From NCBI GenBank assembly GCA_963721105.1, contig CAVRHY010000011.1:992001-1056000 (forward strand): a DNA stretch of 64,000 bases, read 5' to 3'. The position numbers and the translations under genes are program-made. The notes beneath the pieces were generated by a model. That model did not search any database, was not told where the DNA came from, and saw nothing but the letters and a program-made list of their open reading frames with translations. The stretch is from Thermohalobaculum sp963721105. Its GTDB lineage: Bacteria; Pseudomonadota; Alphaproteobacteria; Rhodobacterales; Rhodobacteraceae. Shown piece by piece: positions 45,249-54,140 of this stretch. How positions within the stretch are numbered: position 1 is the stretch's first letter; the number at the start of each line of letters is the position of its first letter.

Positions 45249-45608
45249 CTATATGAACAACAGAAGTGATCTTGCGACGACGAACAGCGATATCAGCAGG
45301 AGCATCAGGCAGGTCGCCCAGATCATTACGGATCGCGCGCGCACATATCCGGACAGGTCAAGGATTGCGAGGATGGCGAGCAGGCAATTGAAGACCACGA
45401 TCGCGGCGGTGAGGACCAGGAAGGGCAGGATCTCTGCCCTCTCGTCCCGCCAGGGTCCGGCTTCGTCGATCGCCACGTAGATAATACCGTAGAAACCGAT
45501 CGATATTCCCAGAAGCGTGAAGGAAGCCGAAAGAATTTTTTCTGAAAGGCCGCGGTCACTGTTTGCGCTGCCAGCGTCGAGCACTTCCTTGGATTTCGGC
45601 TCGGGCAT
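45249..45608 (-). CDS. Small membrane protein with three transmembrane helices
   Basis: 119 residues. A polar N-terminal 25 residues is followed by predicted spans at about 26-46, 61-84 and 93-118, the last running to the C-terminus (LMLLLISLFVVARSLLLFI). A charged loop (DEAGPWRDERAEI) lies between the first two. I do not recognise a family. It is the first gene of the 45608-44487 operon, so the unknown soluble and Tat-exported proteins downstream may act with it at the membrane. Confidence 0.6.
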   Translation of the reverse strand: MPEPKSKEVLDAGSANSDRGLSEKILSASFTLLGISIGFYGIIYVAIDEAGPWRDERAEILPFLVLTAAIVVFNCLLAILAILDLSGYVRARSVMIWATCLMLLLISLFVVARSLLLFI

Positions 45609-45819
45609 GTCGATTCACCGCCGGCCCCAGCGACTCGCGAAGCTCGGGGACAAGGGTACATTCATATCCCTCGTCATTGAAGCGCGACGGGCAATGACGA
45701 CCCCCAGGACGGCGCGCCGCGCGCCAGTTGCAGGCGGCGGAGGCGTCCTCGCGACAGGCCGCGCGCCATCCCCCGCACCCGCAACCGCCAAGCCGCGAGG
45801 GGCGGCGAGCCTCTCCTCC

Positions 45820-46749
45820 CTATTTCGCCGGCATGTCCGGCAGAGGCGGCACCGACTTGAGGTAGAGGGCGATGGCTTCGCGATCCGCGTCGGTCAACTC
45901 GGCCAGGTTCTCCTGCACCTCGACCATGGCGCCGCCGAAGTTCTCGAAGCCGGGCAGGAAGCCGGTGCGCAGCGCGTCCGTGATGTCCTTCACCGACCAG
46001 TCGCCGATGCCGTCTGCAGAGGGCGTGATGTTCGGGATCTTCTTTTTTTCGCCCTCGGGCGAAGGGCCGCCGGCCAGCGCGCGCGCCTCTATCCGCCCGC
46101 CCAGCCGGTCGCGCGGCGTGTGGCACTCGCCGCAGTGGCCGAGCGCCTGCACCAGGTAGGCGCCGTGGTTCACCTGCTCGCTGGCCGCCGGGTTCGGACG
46201 GAAGGGCTCGTCGTCCATGTAAAGGTCCTTCCACAGCCCCAGCCCGCGGCGGAACCGGAACAGCAGGGGCAGGTCGTGCGGGACCGAGGCATCGGGGACC
46301 GGCGGCAGCGTGTCGAGGAACGCCTTCAGGTCCAGCGCGTCCTCCAGCGTCATGTGCTGGTACGAGGTATAGGGGAACGCCGGATAGTAGTGCCGCCCCG
46401 CGGGCGAGACGCCGCGCAGCACGGCGTTGACGAAATCCAGATCCGACCAGCCGCCGATCCCCGCCTCCGGGTCGGGCGAGATGTTCGGTGTGTGGAAGGT
46501 GCCGAAGGCGGTCTTCAGCGCCAGGCCACCGCCCAGCCGGTATCGGTCATCGCCTTTGGCCTTGGGCGCTGCGTGGCACCCGTTGCAGCCGGCGGCGTGA
46601 AAGACCCAGCGGCCGTGCTCGGGATCCGCCCGGTGCGCCGGCAGGTCGTCGGCGGCAAAGGTCACCGGCGCGGTCAGCAGCCAGAAGGCGATTCCCGCCG
46701 CGAGGCAGAGCACGGCCAGGACGCCGACGAGGAACTTGAACAGGCGCAT
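45820..46749 (-). CDS. Membrane-anchored dihaem cytochrome c
   Basis: 309 residues. An N-terminal hydrophobic anchor (residues 6-27) is followed by two class I cytochrome c domains, with haem sites CNGCH (Cys55, Cys58, His59) and CGECH (Cys206, Cys209, His210). The FGTFHTPNISPDPEAGIGGW and IPNITPSADGIGDW repeats after each are typical of cytochrome subunits of alcohol, aldehyde and gluconate dehydrogenases and of their fused relatives. No dehydrogenase gene lies adjacent. It is 78 bp downstream of the cytochrome c' gene on the same strand, so the two probably act together in periplasmic electron transfer. Confidence 0.9.
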   Translation of the reverse strand: MRLFKFLVGVLAVLCLAAGIAFWLLTAPVTFAADDLPAHRADPEHGRWVFHAAGCNGCHAAPKAKGDDRYRLGGGLALKTAFGTFHTPNISPDPEAGIGGWSDLDFVNAVLRGVSPAGRHYYPAFPYTSYQHMTLEDALDLKAFLDTLPPVPDASVPHDLPLLFRFRRGLGLWKDLYMDDEPFRPNPAASEQVNHGAYLVQALGHCGECHTPRDRLGGRIEARALAGGPSPEGEKKKIPNITPSADGIGDWSVKDITDALRTGFLPGFENFGGAMVEVQENLAELTDADREAIALYLKSVPPLPDMPAK

Positions 46750-46827
46750 GGGCCTCCGGTCAGCCCCGGGTATCGGTCGCGGCGAGGCGCGGTTAACGCC
46801 TCACCGTCCCGTCGCCGTGCACGGCGG

Positions 46828-47310
46828 TCAATTCTTTTCGCGGAACTTCTCGTGGCAGTCGCCGCAGGCCTTGCCCATCTGTCCGACCGCCGCGGCCAGC
46901 GCCTCCTGGCCCTCGCCGGCGCTGGCGTCGACCTTTGCGATTGCGGTGCGCAGGGTCTCGAAAGCCTGGTGGAACTCGTCCGGCTTCTCCCAGATCGCAG
47001 GCAGCGCCGCGGTCTTGCCCGGCATGTCGGCATTGGACGATCCGGCGGGGAACAGCCGCGTCTCGTCATAGCCGGTCAGCGCGTGCAGCATTTTCGCATG
47101 CTCGCCGGCCTTCGCGGCGTCATAGGGCATGTCGCCCTTGGCCATCGCGAACAGCGGGCCGGCCTCGATGACATGGAGATTCATCAGTCCCTGGCGCGCC
47201 TTCAGGGCACGATCCAGCGCCTTCTGATCCTGGGCAGCGGCGGCGTTGGCGAGCAGCGCCACCGCGCCGGCGGTCGCGAGTCCGCGGATGACGTTCCGGG
47301 AAATGGTCAT
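46828..47310 (-). CDS. Cytochrome c' (class II)
   Basis: 160 residues: signal peptide 1-26 (GLATAGAVALLANAAAAQDQ), then a four-helix bundle with the haem site near the C-terminus, ACGDCHEKFREKN (Cys149, Cys152, His153), the position typical of class II cytochromes. MNLHVIEAGPLFAMAKGDMP fits the first helix. Cytochromes c' bind NO and CO and may detoxify NO. It precedes the dihaem cytochrome. The start at 47310 follows GGAGAGGAC. Confidence 0.9.
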   Translation of the reverse strand: MTISRNVIRGLATAGAVALLANAAAAQDQKALDRALKARQGLMNLHVIEAGPLFAMAKGDMPYDAAKAGEHAKMLHALTGYDETRLFPAGSSNADMPGKTAALPAIWEKPDEFHQAFETLRTAIAKVDASAGEGQEALAAAVGQMGKACGDCHEKFREKN

Positions 47311-47447
47311 GGCTGTCCTCTCCAGATTTACCGGTTCTGAACCCCGCGCAAGCATTGGCTGCCCGGGGCAAGGCTGTAAACCCTGCGGCCAGTGGAAATG
47401 ACCTTTCCCGAAAACGCAACGGCAAGGCGCCGCCGGCGCATGCCCGT

Positions 47448-48147
47448 TCACACGGGCGCGAAGCCGCTCTCGCGCTGCCAGACATGCAGTTGGCCGGTGC
47501 CGATGTCGAACCAGGCGCCGTGCAGCGTCAGCACCCCGGCGCGCTGGGCCTCGGCGACGAAGGGGAAGGTCTCCAGGTTCGCCAAGCGAGACCAGCACCG
47601 CCTCGCGCTCCAGCTCCTCCTTCTGCGCGGCCTCTCCCTGAACGCGGGCGACGACACGCTCGTAGCCCGGCCGAAGGATGTCCATCCAGCGGCCGATGAA
47701 GCTGGTCGATTCCTCCAGCTCGGGCGCCTTGCCGGCGCACATGTCGTGGCAGGCCTGGACGCCGCCGCACATCGAGTGCCCGACGACGACGATGTGCGCG
47801 ACGTTCAGCGCGTTGACGGCGAACTCGACCGCAGCCGAGGTGCCATGGTGGTTATGGTCCGGGCCGAAGGGGGGCACCAGGTTGGCGATGTTGCGCACGA
47901 TGAACAGGTCGCCCGGCTCGGCGCCGAACATCTCGGCGACGTTGATCCGGCTGTCGCAGCACTGAATGACCATGGCGCGCGGATGCTGGCCGCTTGCCGC
48001 CAGGCGGGCGTACCAGGCGCGGTTCTCCTCGAAGCGGTTGACCAGCCAGCCGCGGTAGCGCTCGGTCAGATAGCCGGGCAGGGGGCGCCCGTGCGGCCCC
48101 TGCTGGGCGTTGCCATCTTCGGCGTCGCTGGCGTCCGTGTCCTGCAT
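47448..48147 (-). CDS. Beta-carbonic anhydrase, frameshifted
   Basis: Zinc enzyme for CO2 hydration, about 233 residues. Zinc ligands are Cys63 and Asp65 in IQCCDSRINVAEMF and His124 and Cys127 in VVGHSMCGGVQA. VRNIANLVPPFGPDHNHHGT is also typical. The C-terminus AVLVSLANLETFPFVAEAQR then LHGAWFDIGTGQLHVW needs one shift near 47587. Start at 48147 (MQDTDASDAEDG). It stands 137 bp upstream of the cytochrome c' gene on the same strand and diverges from the DUF992 gene. Confidence 0.92.
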
Positions 48148-48340
48148 CGCGCCACCGCATATGGCGGATACGCGGCCGGCGCAAGACATCGGCCGCGGCG
48201 GGGCTGCGCGGATTTCGCGCACGCGCGGACACGCGCGGACCAGGACGGCACCGGAGCAGGGTGGAACGGCTGGCGCGCGGCCCGCGTTTCCGACCAGTTG
48301 CGCGATTACGAGCGCACAGCAGAAAACGTGTGAGGAAGTT

Positions 48341-48814
48341 ATGAAAGCGGTTCTTATCGGTACGTCGCTGGCCCTGGCGCTGGCGGCCGGTTCGGCGTCC
48401 GCGGCGGACAACGCCAGCGTCAAGATCGGCACCCTGACCTGCAAGGCCACCGACATCACGAATGTCATCGTCTTCAGCCAGACAAAGTTCGACTGCGAAT
48501 ATGACGGCGTCAATGGCGAAGTGACCGAGCATTACACCGGCGACGTCAGCAAGATCGGCGTCGACCTGTCGATCAAGAACGACGTCACGCTGGTCTGGGC
48601 CGTCGTCGCGCCGAGCGACACGACCTACCAGCCGAACGCGCTGTCGGGCACCTATGTCGGCGCCTCGGCGGATGCGTCGCTCGGTCTCGGCGCGGGTGCG
48701 CACGTGCTCGTCGGCGGGGGCGAGCAGTCGTTCACGCTGCAGCCGGTCAGCGTCGAGGGAATCGAGGGCATCGGCGCGTCGCTCGGCATCGAGAGCTTCG
48801 AGCTCAAGAGCTGA
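48341..48814 (+). CDS. DUF992 domain protein, exported
   Basis: 157-residue protein with a Sec signal peptide (residues 1-22, LALALAAGSASAADN) and a DUF992 domain: VKIGTLTCKATDITNVIVFS, FDCEYDGVNGEVTEHYTGDV, SKIGVDLSIKNDVTLVWAVV, LSGTYVGASADASLGLGAGA. DUF992 is common in alphaproteobacteria, and its function is unknown. The ATG is preceded by GAGGAAGTT. A single gene, probably periplasmic. Confidence 0.88.
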   Translation: MKAVLIGTSLALALAAGSASAADNASVKIGTLTCKATDITNVIVFSQTKFDCEYDGVNGEVTEHYTGDVSKIGVDLSIKNDVTLVWAVVAPSDTTYQPNALSGTYVGASADASLGLGAGAHVLVGGGEQSFTLQPVSVEGIEGIGASLGIESFELKS

Positions 48815-48884
48815 TCCGTCCGACCCACGAAGACTGACGGAGACTGATGCGAGCGCGCCGGGCCCCGCCCGGCGCGTTCAGCCT

Positions 48885-49466
48885 TCAGCCCTCAGCGAGC
48901 GCCGCGAAACGCGCCAGGAACGCCGCCTGCACGGTAGAGATCGGCCGCGGCGCCAGGCGGATCTCGGCTGCCCCGCGAAAACGCGGCCGCCCGAAGATCC
49001 GCGCCGCCTCGGCCTGCTCGAACCCCGCCAGTTGCACCGCCTCGAAGAACGCGCTCGCGCGGTCGGCGCGCTTGACCAGCTTGCCCAGCGCCGCGTCCGG
49101 CTCGCCGAGGCCGAATCGCATCCTGACAGCGCGCGCCAGCCGCTCCTCGAACGCCTTGTAGTCATATCCCAGCGCTGCCTTGAAGGGCGAGATCATGTCG
49201 CCGATCACGTATTCCGGCGCATCGTGCAGCAGCGCTTCCAGCCGGTCTGCGCGTGTCGCCGCGGGTTTCAGCCGCATGACCAGCCGCTCGACCAGCAACG
49301 AGTGCTCGGCCACGGTGTAGGGATGCGGTCCCAGCGTCTGCCCGTTCCAGCGCGCCACCCGCGCCAGCCCGTGCGCGATGTCCTCGATCTCGATGTCGAG
49401 TGGCGAGGGGTCAAGCAGGTCCAGCCTGCGCCCCGAAAGCATCCTCTGCCATGCCCGCGCCGTCAT
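48885..49466 (-). CDS. HD domain hydrolase (YfbR-like)
   Basis: 193-residue HD-superfamily phosphohydrolase, likely a nucleotidase for deoxynucleoside monophosphates. Metal ligands: YTVAEHSLLVERL supplies His, then ALLHDAPEYVIGDMISPFK holds the HD pair and the Glu-Asp of the YfbR/YGK1 type. LVKRADRASAFFEAVQLAG holds the last Asp. This form, with a start MTARAWQRMLSGRRLDLLDP, is widespread in alphaproteobacteria. Converges with DUF992. Confidence 0.88.
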   Translation of the reverse strand: MTARAWQRMLSGRRLDLLDPSPLDIEIEDIAHGLARVARWNGQTLGPHPYTVAEHSLLVERLVMRLKPAATRADRLEALLHDAPEYVIGDMISPFKAALGYDYKAFEERLARAVRMRFGLGEPDAALGKLVKRADRASAFFEAVQLAGFEQAEAARIFGRPRFRGAAEIRLAPRPISTVQAAFLARFAALAEG

Positions 49467-49722
49467 CGCCTCGAGCCATAGGCCGCCGACGCAGCCCTGT
49501 CGAGCCGGTCGGCGTCAACGGAAGGGCGGGATTTCCGGGCAGGCAGAATGCCATGGACCGGCCGGTTCGAGGCAAGGGGTTCCGGACGCTTGCCCTGCAG
49601 GAGGGAAACCTCCGCCATTCAGGCATCCGCCATGGCCGCTCGGCAAGCACGGCGCCTCGCCAGGCGCCCGCCCCGTCCTCGGTTGAACCGGCGGAGAGTC
49701 CGATCGCCGCTGCCGCGCCCGC

Positions 49723-49992
49723 CTACCGCACGGAAACCCGCTCCTTTAGCGGCGCCGTCTCGGCATGTCGCCGCGGTCGCTCGTTCACGTTGGTCCGCGT
49801 CGATTGATCGTTGCCCTGGTACAGGAACCGGCGGGCGAGCACGTTGAAAGCCGCCCAGATCATCATGCCGGCCAATGCCACGACGAGCGACCCGGCGGCG
49901 TAGGCGATCAGGAATGTGAACATCCCGACCACGGCCAGCCACCGGAATTCGTACCACGCCAGGTGGTGATTGATCGTCGGCGTCTCGGCCAT
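49723..49992 (-). CDS. Small hypothetical membrane protein
   Basis: 89 residues. A short N-terminal part (MAETPTINHHLAWYEFRWLA) leads into two closely spaced hydrophobic segments (about 18-34 and 36-52), then a basic tail rich in Arg. No family recognised. The ATG follows GGGAGTAACG. The gap downstream (49467-49722) has no supported gene. Confidence 0.55.
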   Translation of the reverse strand: MAETPTINHHLAWYEFRWLAVVGMFTFLIAYAAGSLVVALAGMMIWAAFNVLARRFLYQGNDQSTRTNVNERPRRHAETAPLKERVSVR

Positions 49993-50514
49993 CGTTACTC
50001 CCTTCCGTGCAGGTCGTTGTTCGCGGCGTGCTCTGGGCTGCCGCGGATTGCCCGCCGGAACGAAAGATGAAGCTCGAACGTGTTAAGATTCCGGCGCACG
50101 GATGGCAGATACGAGGCGTTGAATTGCCGGCAGCAGACTGCTTGAGGGGGCTCGGTTCGCGGGTGTTCGCGTGCTTCCGGTCGCGAGAACATCGCCGTCG
50201 CCGGTTGCCCGGCTGCGTTCGTTTTGCGGCGCAGCATTGACGTGGGCGGAGGTCACTCCTGCGGCAAATCGATGGAGAGAAAGTTCGGAATCCCTGCAAT
50301 CCGGCCAGCTATCAGGGACGATTCTCTCCAAACGCCCGAGGCTCCGGGATCGTGATTTCGGGTCGGGCTAAGACAGCCGGCGTGACCATGCCGCCCCCGG
50401 TCTTCGAGAGCTGCCATCTGATCGGAATTCGGCCAGAGTCGAGCGTCCGATGGCCACGTCATTGCCGCAAATCATTCGCATCATTGCACCGCGGATTGAT
50501 CAGCGGGCGCGTTG
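49993..50514. other. Intergenic region, less GC-rich
   Basis: 522 bp between divergent genes. Base composition is clearly less GC-rich than its surroundings and codon patterns are poor in all frames. It probably carries promoters for the small membrane protein and the histidine kinase. No RNA gene or repeat is recognised. Confidence 0.4.
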
Positions 50515-52116
50515 ATGCGAGCTACGTCAGAAATCAAGCGGACCGGTCTCAGCCGAATCCGGCAAAAATCTTCGCCGTTTTCGGGGATTCGAGAGTCACG
50601 GGCGACGATCCAGGGGCTCACCGCCCACAAGCACTTTGCCCTGGTCGTGATTCTCATCATCGCGGCAATCACCCTCCCCGATGCGGTGGCAACCATCCAG
50701 GGTGGGGGCGTGACGATTGTCGCGTCTGGTGTCCTGGCGGTGCATCTCGCCTGCGATGCCATCCTGGTCGCCGCCATCCTTCTGCGCTCCATGGAGGGTT
50801 GGCGAGGCGGCATCGAGCGTCAGCAGATGATGAGCCCCGCCGCGCCGCTCGCCGAAATCGGAGGAGCGGCGGATGCCGGGGACGGCGCCCCGTTTGCCGG
50901 GTCGACGGCCACCGGTCGTGGGCCCGAAACGGAAACCGGTGCCCGAAGTACCGCCGGGCCGCCCGTCACCGACAGCATGCGTCGTGCCGAAGACCTGATG
51001 ATTCGGACGAACACTGCCACCGTGGCGATTGCCAGCGACACGACGATCCTGGACGGCAACCAGGCGCTGCCGCGGCTTCTCGGTCGGGCCGCGGTCGAGG
51101 AGGTTGTCGGCCATCGGCTCGCGGATGTGCTGGACCTGAAGAACGACAGGGCAGCCCACCACTTCTGCAACGAGACAGTCCGCCTCGGCACGTTCACCTG
51201 CCACCTCGAGGCGACGAGCCCCGCGGGAGGCACGGTCTGGATCGAGGCGAACGGCGCCGCGTCGGTGTTGAATGGCCGACCCTGCGTCATGGCGATCTTC
51301 CGCGACATTTCCGAGAGAAAGACCGCTGAACTTGCGTTGATGCGATCCAACGAGGCGCTGTCGGCCGCGCTGGAGGTCGCGCGCGATGCAAACAGCGCGC
51401 GGTCCGGTTTCGTCGCGAAGATGAACCACGAGCTCCGGACCCCGCTCAACGGAATCATCGGCCTCAGCGAAATGCTGCGTCACACGGCGTCCGACCGCAA
51501 CGTCCCGGGCGCCGAGGTCCGCAAGTTCTGCGAGCACATTCACCGGAGCGGCACGCACCTGCTGAGCCTGGTCGAGGACCTGCTCGACCTGTCGCGGCTG
51601 GAGGCCGGCACCTGGTCTCTCAATCCGACCGAGATCGACGTTGCGGCCGAGCTGAACGCCGCCCTCATCACGCTCGTTCCGATCGCGCACAAGAAGCAGG
51701 TCGTCGTCGAGCAGATCTGTCCGCCGGATTTCCGGTGGCATCTGGACCAGCGCGCGTTCCGGCAGATCATCATCAACCTGGCGACCAACGCCGTGAAGTT
51801 CTCGCCGCCTCAGAGCAAGGTGCGGATCGCCGTGACGAGGTCCGCCTCCGAGATGACGCTGCACGTCATCGACGAGGGACCGGGCATTCCGGGGCCGGAG
51901 CTGGAACGGATCGCGATGCCCTTCGGGCGCGGGGCCTATGCGGTGAACCACAAGATCGACGGCGTCGGCCTCGGGATTCCCATCGTCTCCGAACTGCTCA
52001 GGCTGCACGGCGGGAAGCTGCTGATCGACAGCGAACCCGGCCACGGCTCGACCTTCTCGGCGCTGTTCCCGGCCGGCGTCCGGCCGGCCAACAGTTTCCA
52101 GGTCGCCGCCGAGTAG
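50515..52116 (+). CDS. Membrane-bound PAS sensor histidine kinase
   Basis: 533-residue hybrid-free kinase. Two membrane helices (about 41-60 and 64-92) enclose a very short loop. An Ala/Gly/Thr-rich linker, a PAS domain (about 162-280, ILDGNQALPRLLGRAAVEEV; MAIFRDISERKTAELALMRS), a HisKA domain with His305 in FVAKMNHELRTPLNGIIGLS, and a HATPase_c domain (N box IIINLATNAVKFSPP, G boxes VIDEGPGIPG and GVGLGIPIVSELL) follow. No response regulator is nearby, so it is an orphan. The ATG at 50515 was taken; a TTG just upstream overlaps. Confidence 0.9.
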   Translation: MRATSEIKRTGLSRIRQKSSPFSGIRESRATIQGLTAHKHFALVVILIIAAITLPDAVATIQGGGVTIVASGVLAVHLACDAILVAAILLRSMEGWRGGIERQQMMSPAAPLAEIGGAADAGDGAPFAGSTATGRGPETETGARSTAGPPVTDSMRRAEDLMIRTNTATVAIASDTTILDGNQALPRLLGRAAVEEVVGHRLADVLDLKNDRAAHHFCNETVRLGTFTCHLEATSPAGGTVWIEANGAASVLNGRPCVMAIFRDISERKTAELALMRSNEALSAALEVARDANSARSGFVAKMNHELRTPLNGIIGLSEMLRHTASDRNVPGAEVRKFCEHIHRSGTHLLSLVEDLLDLSRLEAGTWSLNPTEIDVAAELNAALITLVPIAHKKQVVVEQICPPDFRWHLDQRAFRQIIINLATNAVKFSPPQSKVRIAVTRSASEMTLHVIDEGPGIPGPELERIAMPFGRGAYAVNHKIDGVGLGIPIVSELLRLHGGKLLIDSEPGHGSTFSALFPAGVRPANSFQVAAE

Positions 52117-52447
52117 ACCACCTCCGGCGTCCCCGCCCGGCGACCAGACCGCCATTCTGCAGCGCCGCCGCGGCAACTCGATGCCGAATCGCGATGCCGC
52201 CGGGCCGTACACGGTCGGGATGCGAACCGCCTTCATCGCTCGCGCGCCGGGATGTGCGCCCCGGCCCGGCAGGGCGGAATTATCGGTCATCGGATCACCT
52301 GCTCTTGATTGTGGCCGGCGTTCCTAGGATCATGAGTTCCTCGATTGGAATTCGAAGCCGGCGGATCAGTGAAGTGAAAAGCAAATGAAAATCCAGGCAC
52401 CTCCTTTCTTGAAGGCCATCTGTTTATTCACGGATCTTGCCTGATCG
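52117..52447. other. Intergenic region before lysE
   Basis: 331 bp. The first half is GC-rich and has a weak minus-strand open stretch without homology. The second half (52300-52447) is AT-richer, with runs such as GTGAAAAGCAAATGAAAATC, and presumably holds the lysE promoter and its ArgP-type operator. No clear box could be chosen. Confidence 0.35.
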
Positions 52448-53080
52448 ATGATTGATAAAATTGATGAAGTGTTGGTCGCGTCTGCGACGGGCTTCGCGAC
52501 CGGTTTCTCGCTGATTCTGGCGATCGGGGCGCAGAATGCGTTCGTGCTGCGCCAGGGGCTTCTGCGCACGCACGTCTTCTGGGTCTGCCTGCTCTGCGCG
52601 CTCTCGGATGCGGTGCTCATATCGGCGGGGGTGGTGCTCGCCGGGCGAATCGGCGCCCGGACGGACTGGCCGATGCACTGGGTCGCCTGGGGGAGCGCGG
52701 CCTTCCTGACGATCTACGGGGCCATGGCGGCGTGGCGGGCGTCCTCGCCCGGACGCCTCCTCGCATCCGAGCGCGGGCCGCAGGCGCTGGGCGGAGCCTT
52801 GCTCACATGTCTCGCGCTGACATGGCTGAACCCGCACGTCTATGTCGACACCGTCGGGCTGATCGGCGCGATGTCGACCGGGTTCACGGCAACGGTCGAC
52901 AAGACGGCGTTCGGCGGCGGCGCCGTTGCGGCCAGTTTCGTCTTCTTCTTCGGGCTGGGCTACGGTGCGCAGCTGCTCGCCCCGGCCTTCTCGCGGCCGA
53001 GGGCCTGGGTGTTCATGGACATCGCGATTGCCCTGGTCATGTTCGGGCTCGCCGCGTCGCTTGTCGTGAGAACGCTCTAA
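52448..53080 (+). CDS. LysE/ArgO family amino acid exporter
   Basis: 210-residue inner-membrane exporter with six predicted helices. The N-terminal signature GFATGFSLILAIGAQNAFVL, RQGLLRTHVFWVCLLCALSD, and CLALTWLNPHVYVDTVGLIG are typical of the basic amino acid exporters LysE and ArgO. It would expel lysine or arginine. The stop codon TAA is formed by the TA target of the IS element plus the element's first base; without the insert the codon would be TAG. Its likely regulator (ArgP-type) lies beyond the element in convergent orientation. Confidence 0.9.
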   Translation: MIDKIDEVLVASATGFATGFSLILAIGAQNAFVLRQGLLRTHVFWVCLLCALSDAVLISAGVVLAGRIGARTDWPMHWVAWGSAAFLTIYGAMAAWRASSPGRLLASERGPQALGGALLTCLALTWLNPHVYVDTVGLIGAMSTGFTATVDKTAFGGGAVAASFVFFFGLGYGAQLLAPAFSRPRAWVFMDIAIALVMFGLAASLVVRTL

Positions 53081-54126
53081 AGCATGTTCCGCTTTAGCTG
53101 ATTCACGAAGGGATTCCCAAGGTTGCCCTGATCTGATTCCCTGTCGGAAAACGGGGGCAGAGGCATGGGCAGGGCATATACCGCGGATCTCCGAGGGCGG
53201 GTGCTGGACGCGGTGGAGGCGGGCAGCTCGGCGCGATCGGCGGCGGCGCGGTTCGGTGTCGGTGTGGCGACGGCGATCCGGTGGGTGCGGCGGCACCGGG
53301 AGACGGGCGAGCGGACGGCGCGGCGGCAGGGCCCTCCGATCCGCTCGAAGCTCGATCCGCACGAGGTCTTTCTGCTGGGGCTGGTCGAGGAGACGGTCGA
53401 CATCACGCTCGCCGAGATGCAGGCGCGTCTTGCCGGCGAGCGCGGCGTCCAGGCCGGGATCGGCACGCTCTGGCGGTTCTTCGACCGCCGCGGCGTGACG
53501 GTGAAAAAAAGTCCGGGCATGCGAGCGAGCAGGACCGTGCCGACGTCCGCGAGGCGCGCGAGGCCTGGTTCGAGGGCCAGCCGGAGCTCGATCCCGAACG
53601 GCTGATCTTCATCGACGAGACTGGGCTGAACACGAAGATGGCGCGGCTGCGCGGTCGCTGCCGCCGCGGCGACCGGCTCTTCGCCAGCATCCCCCACGGC
53701 CATTGGCGCACGACCACCTTCGTCGCCGGGCTCAGGCTCGGCGGCATGGACGCGCCGATGGTGCTCGATGGGGCAATGAACGGCGAGGCCTTCCTCGCCT
53801 ATGTCCGCCGCGTGCTGGTGCCGGTTCTGCGGCCCGGCGATATCGTCGTCATGGACAATCTCGGCTGCCACAGGAGCGCCGCTGCCCGCGCGGCGATCGA
53901 AGCCGCCGGCGCCGAACTGCGCCTGCTGCCGCCTTGCAGCCCCGACTTCAACCCGATCGAGCAGGCGTTCTCCAAGCTCAAGGCGATCCTCCGCAAAATC
54001 GCTGCCCGAACACGCGACACGCTCTGGAACGCTGTCGCCATAGCCCTCGACGCGTTCTCGCCCGACGAGTGCGCCAACTACTTCACCGCCGCAGGCTACG
54101 AGCCAGAATAAGTGGAAAATGCTCTA
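53078..54126 (+). mobile_element. IS630-family insertion sequence
   Basis: Element of 1045 bp (53080-54124) bounded by TA dinucleotides at 53078-53079 and 54125-54126, the expected IS630 target duplication. Imperfect inverted ends of about 20 bp are seen: left AAGCATGTTCCGCTTTAGCT, right (reverse complement) GAGCATTTTCCACTTATTCT. It carries one transposase in two overlapping frames. It sits between lysE and the ArgP-type gene. Insertion fell in the lysE stop codon. Confidence 0.9.
53165..54111 (+). CDS. IS630-family transposase, made by -1 frameshifting
   Basis: DDE transposase of about 316 residues. The first frame encodes a helix-turn-helix (SSARSAAARFGVGVATAIRW). Reading moves back one base at the run of seven A at about 53505 (GTGAAAAAAAGTCC), passing from FFDRRGVTVKK to KSGHASEQDRADVREAREAW. 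The catalytic residues follow: Asp in RLIFIDETGLNTKM, Asp in IVVMDNLGCHRS and Glu in SPDFNPIEQAFSKLKAILRK. The slippery A7 run fits programmed -1 frameshifting known in IS630 elements, in contrast to the +1 errors elsewhere in the window. Confidence 0.9.
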
Positions 54127-54140
54127 GCGGCGCGACCGCG

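Noticed and set aside
46020..46050. T-rich run as a terminator within the dihaem cytochrome gene
   Set aside because: It is the Lys-Lys-Lys codon run of the coding sequence on the minus strand, with no hairpin before it.
52117..52290. Minus-strand open frame starting near 52290 behind an AGGTGATCC site
   Set aside because: After about 40 codons it runs antisense through the histidine kinase with no recognisable motif, so I treat it as chance.
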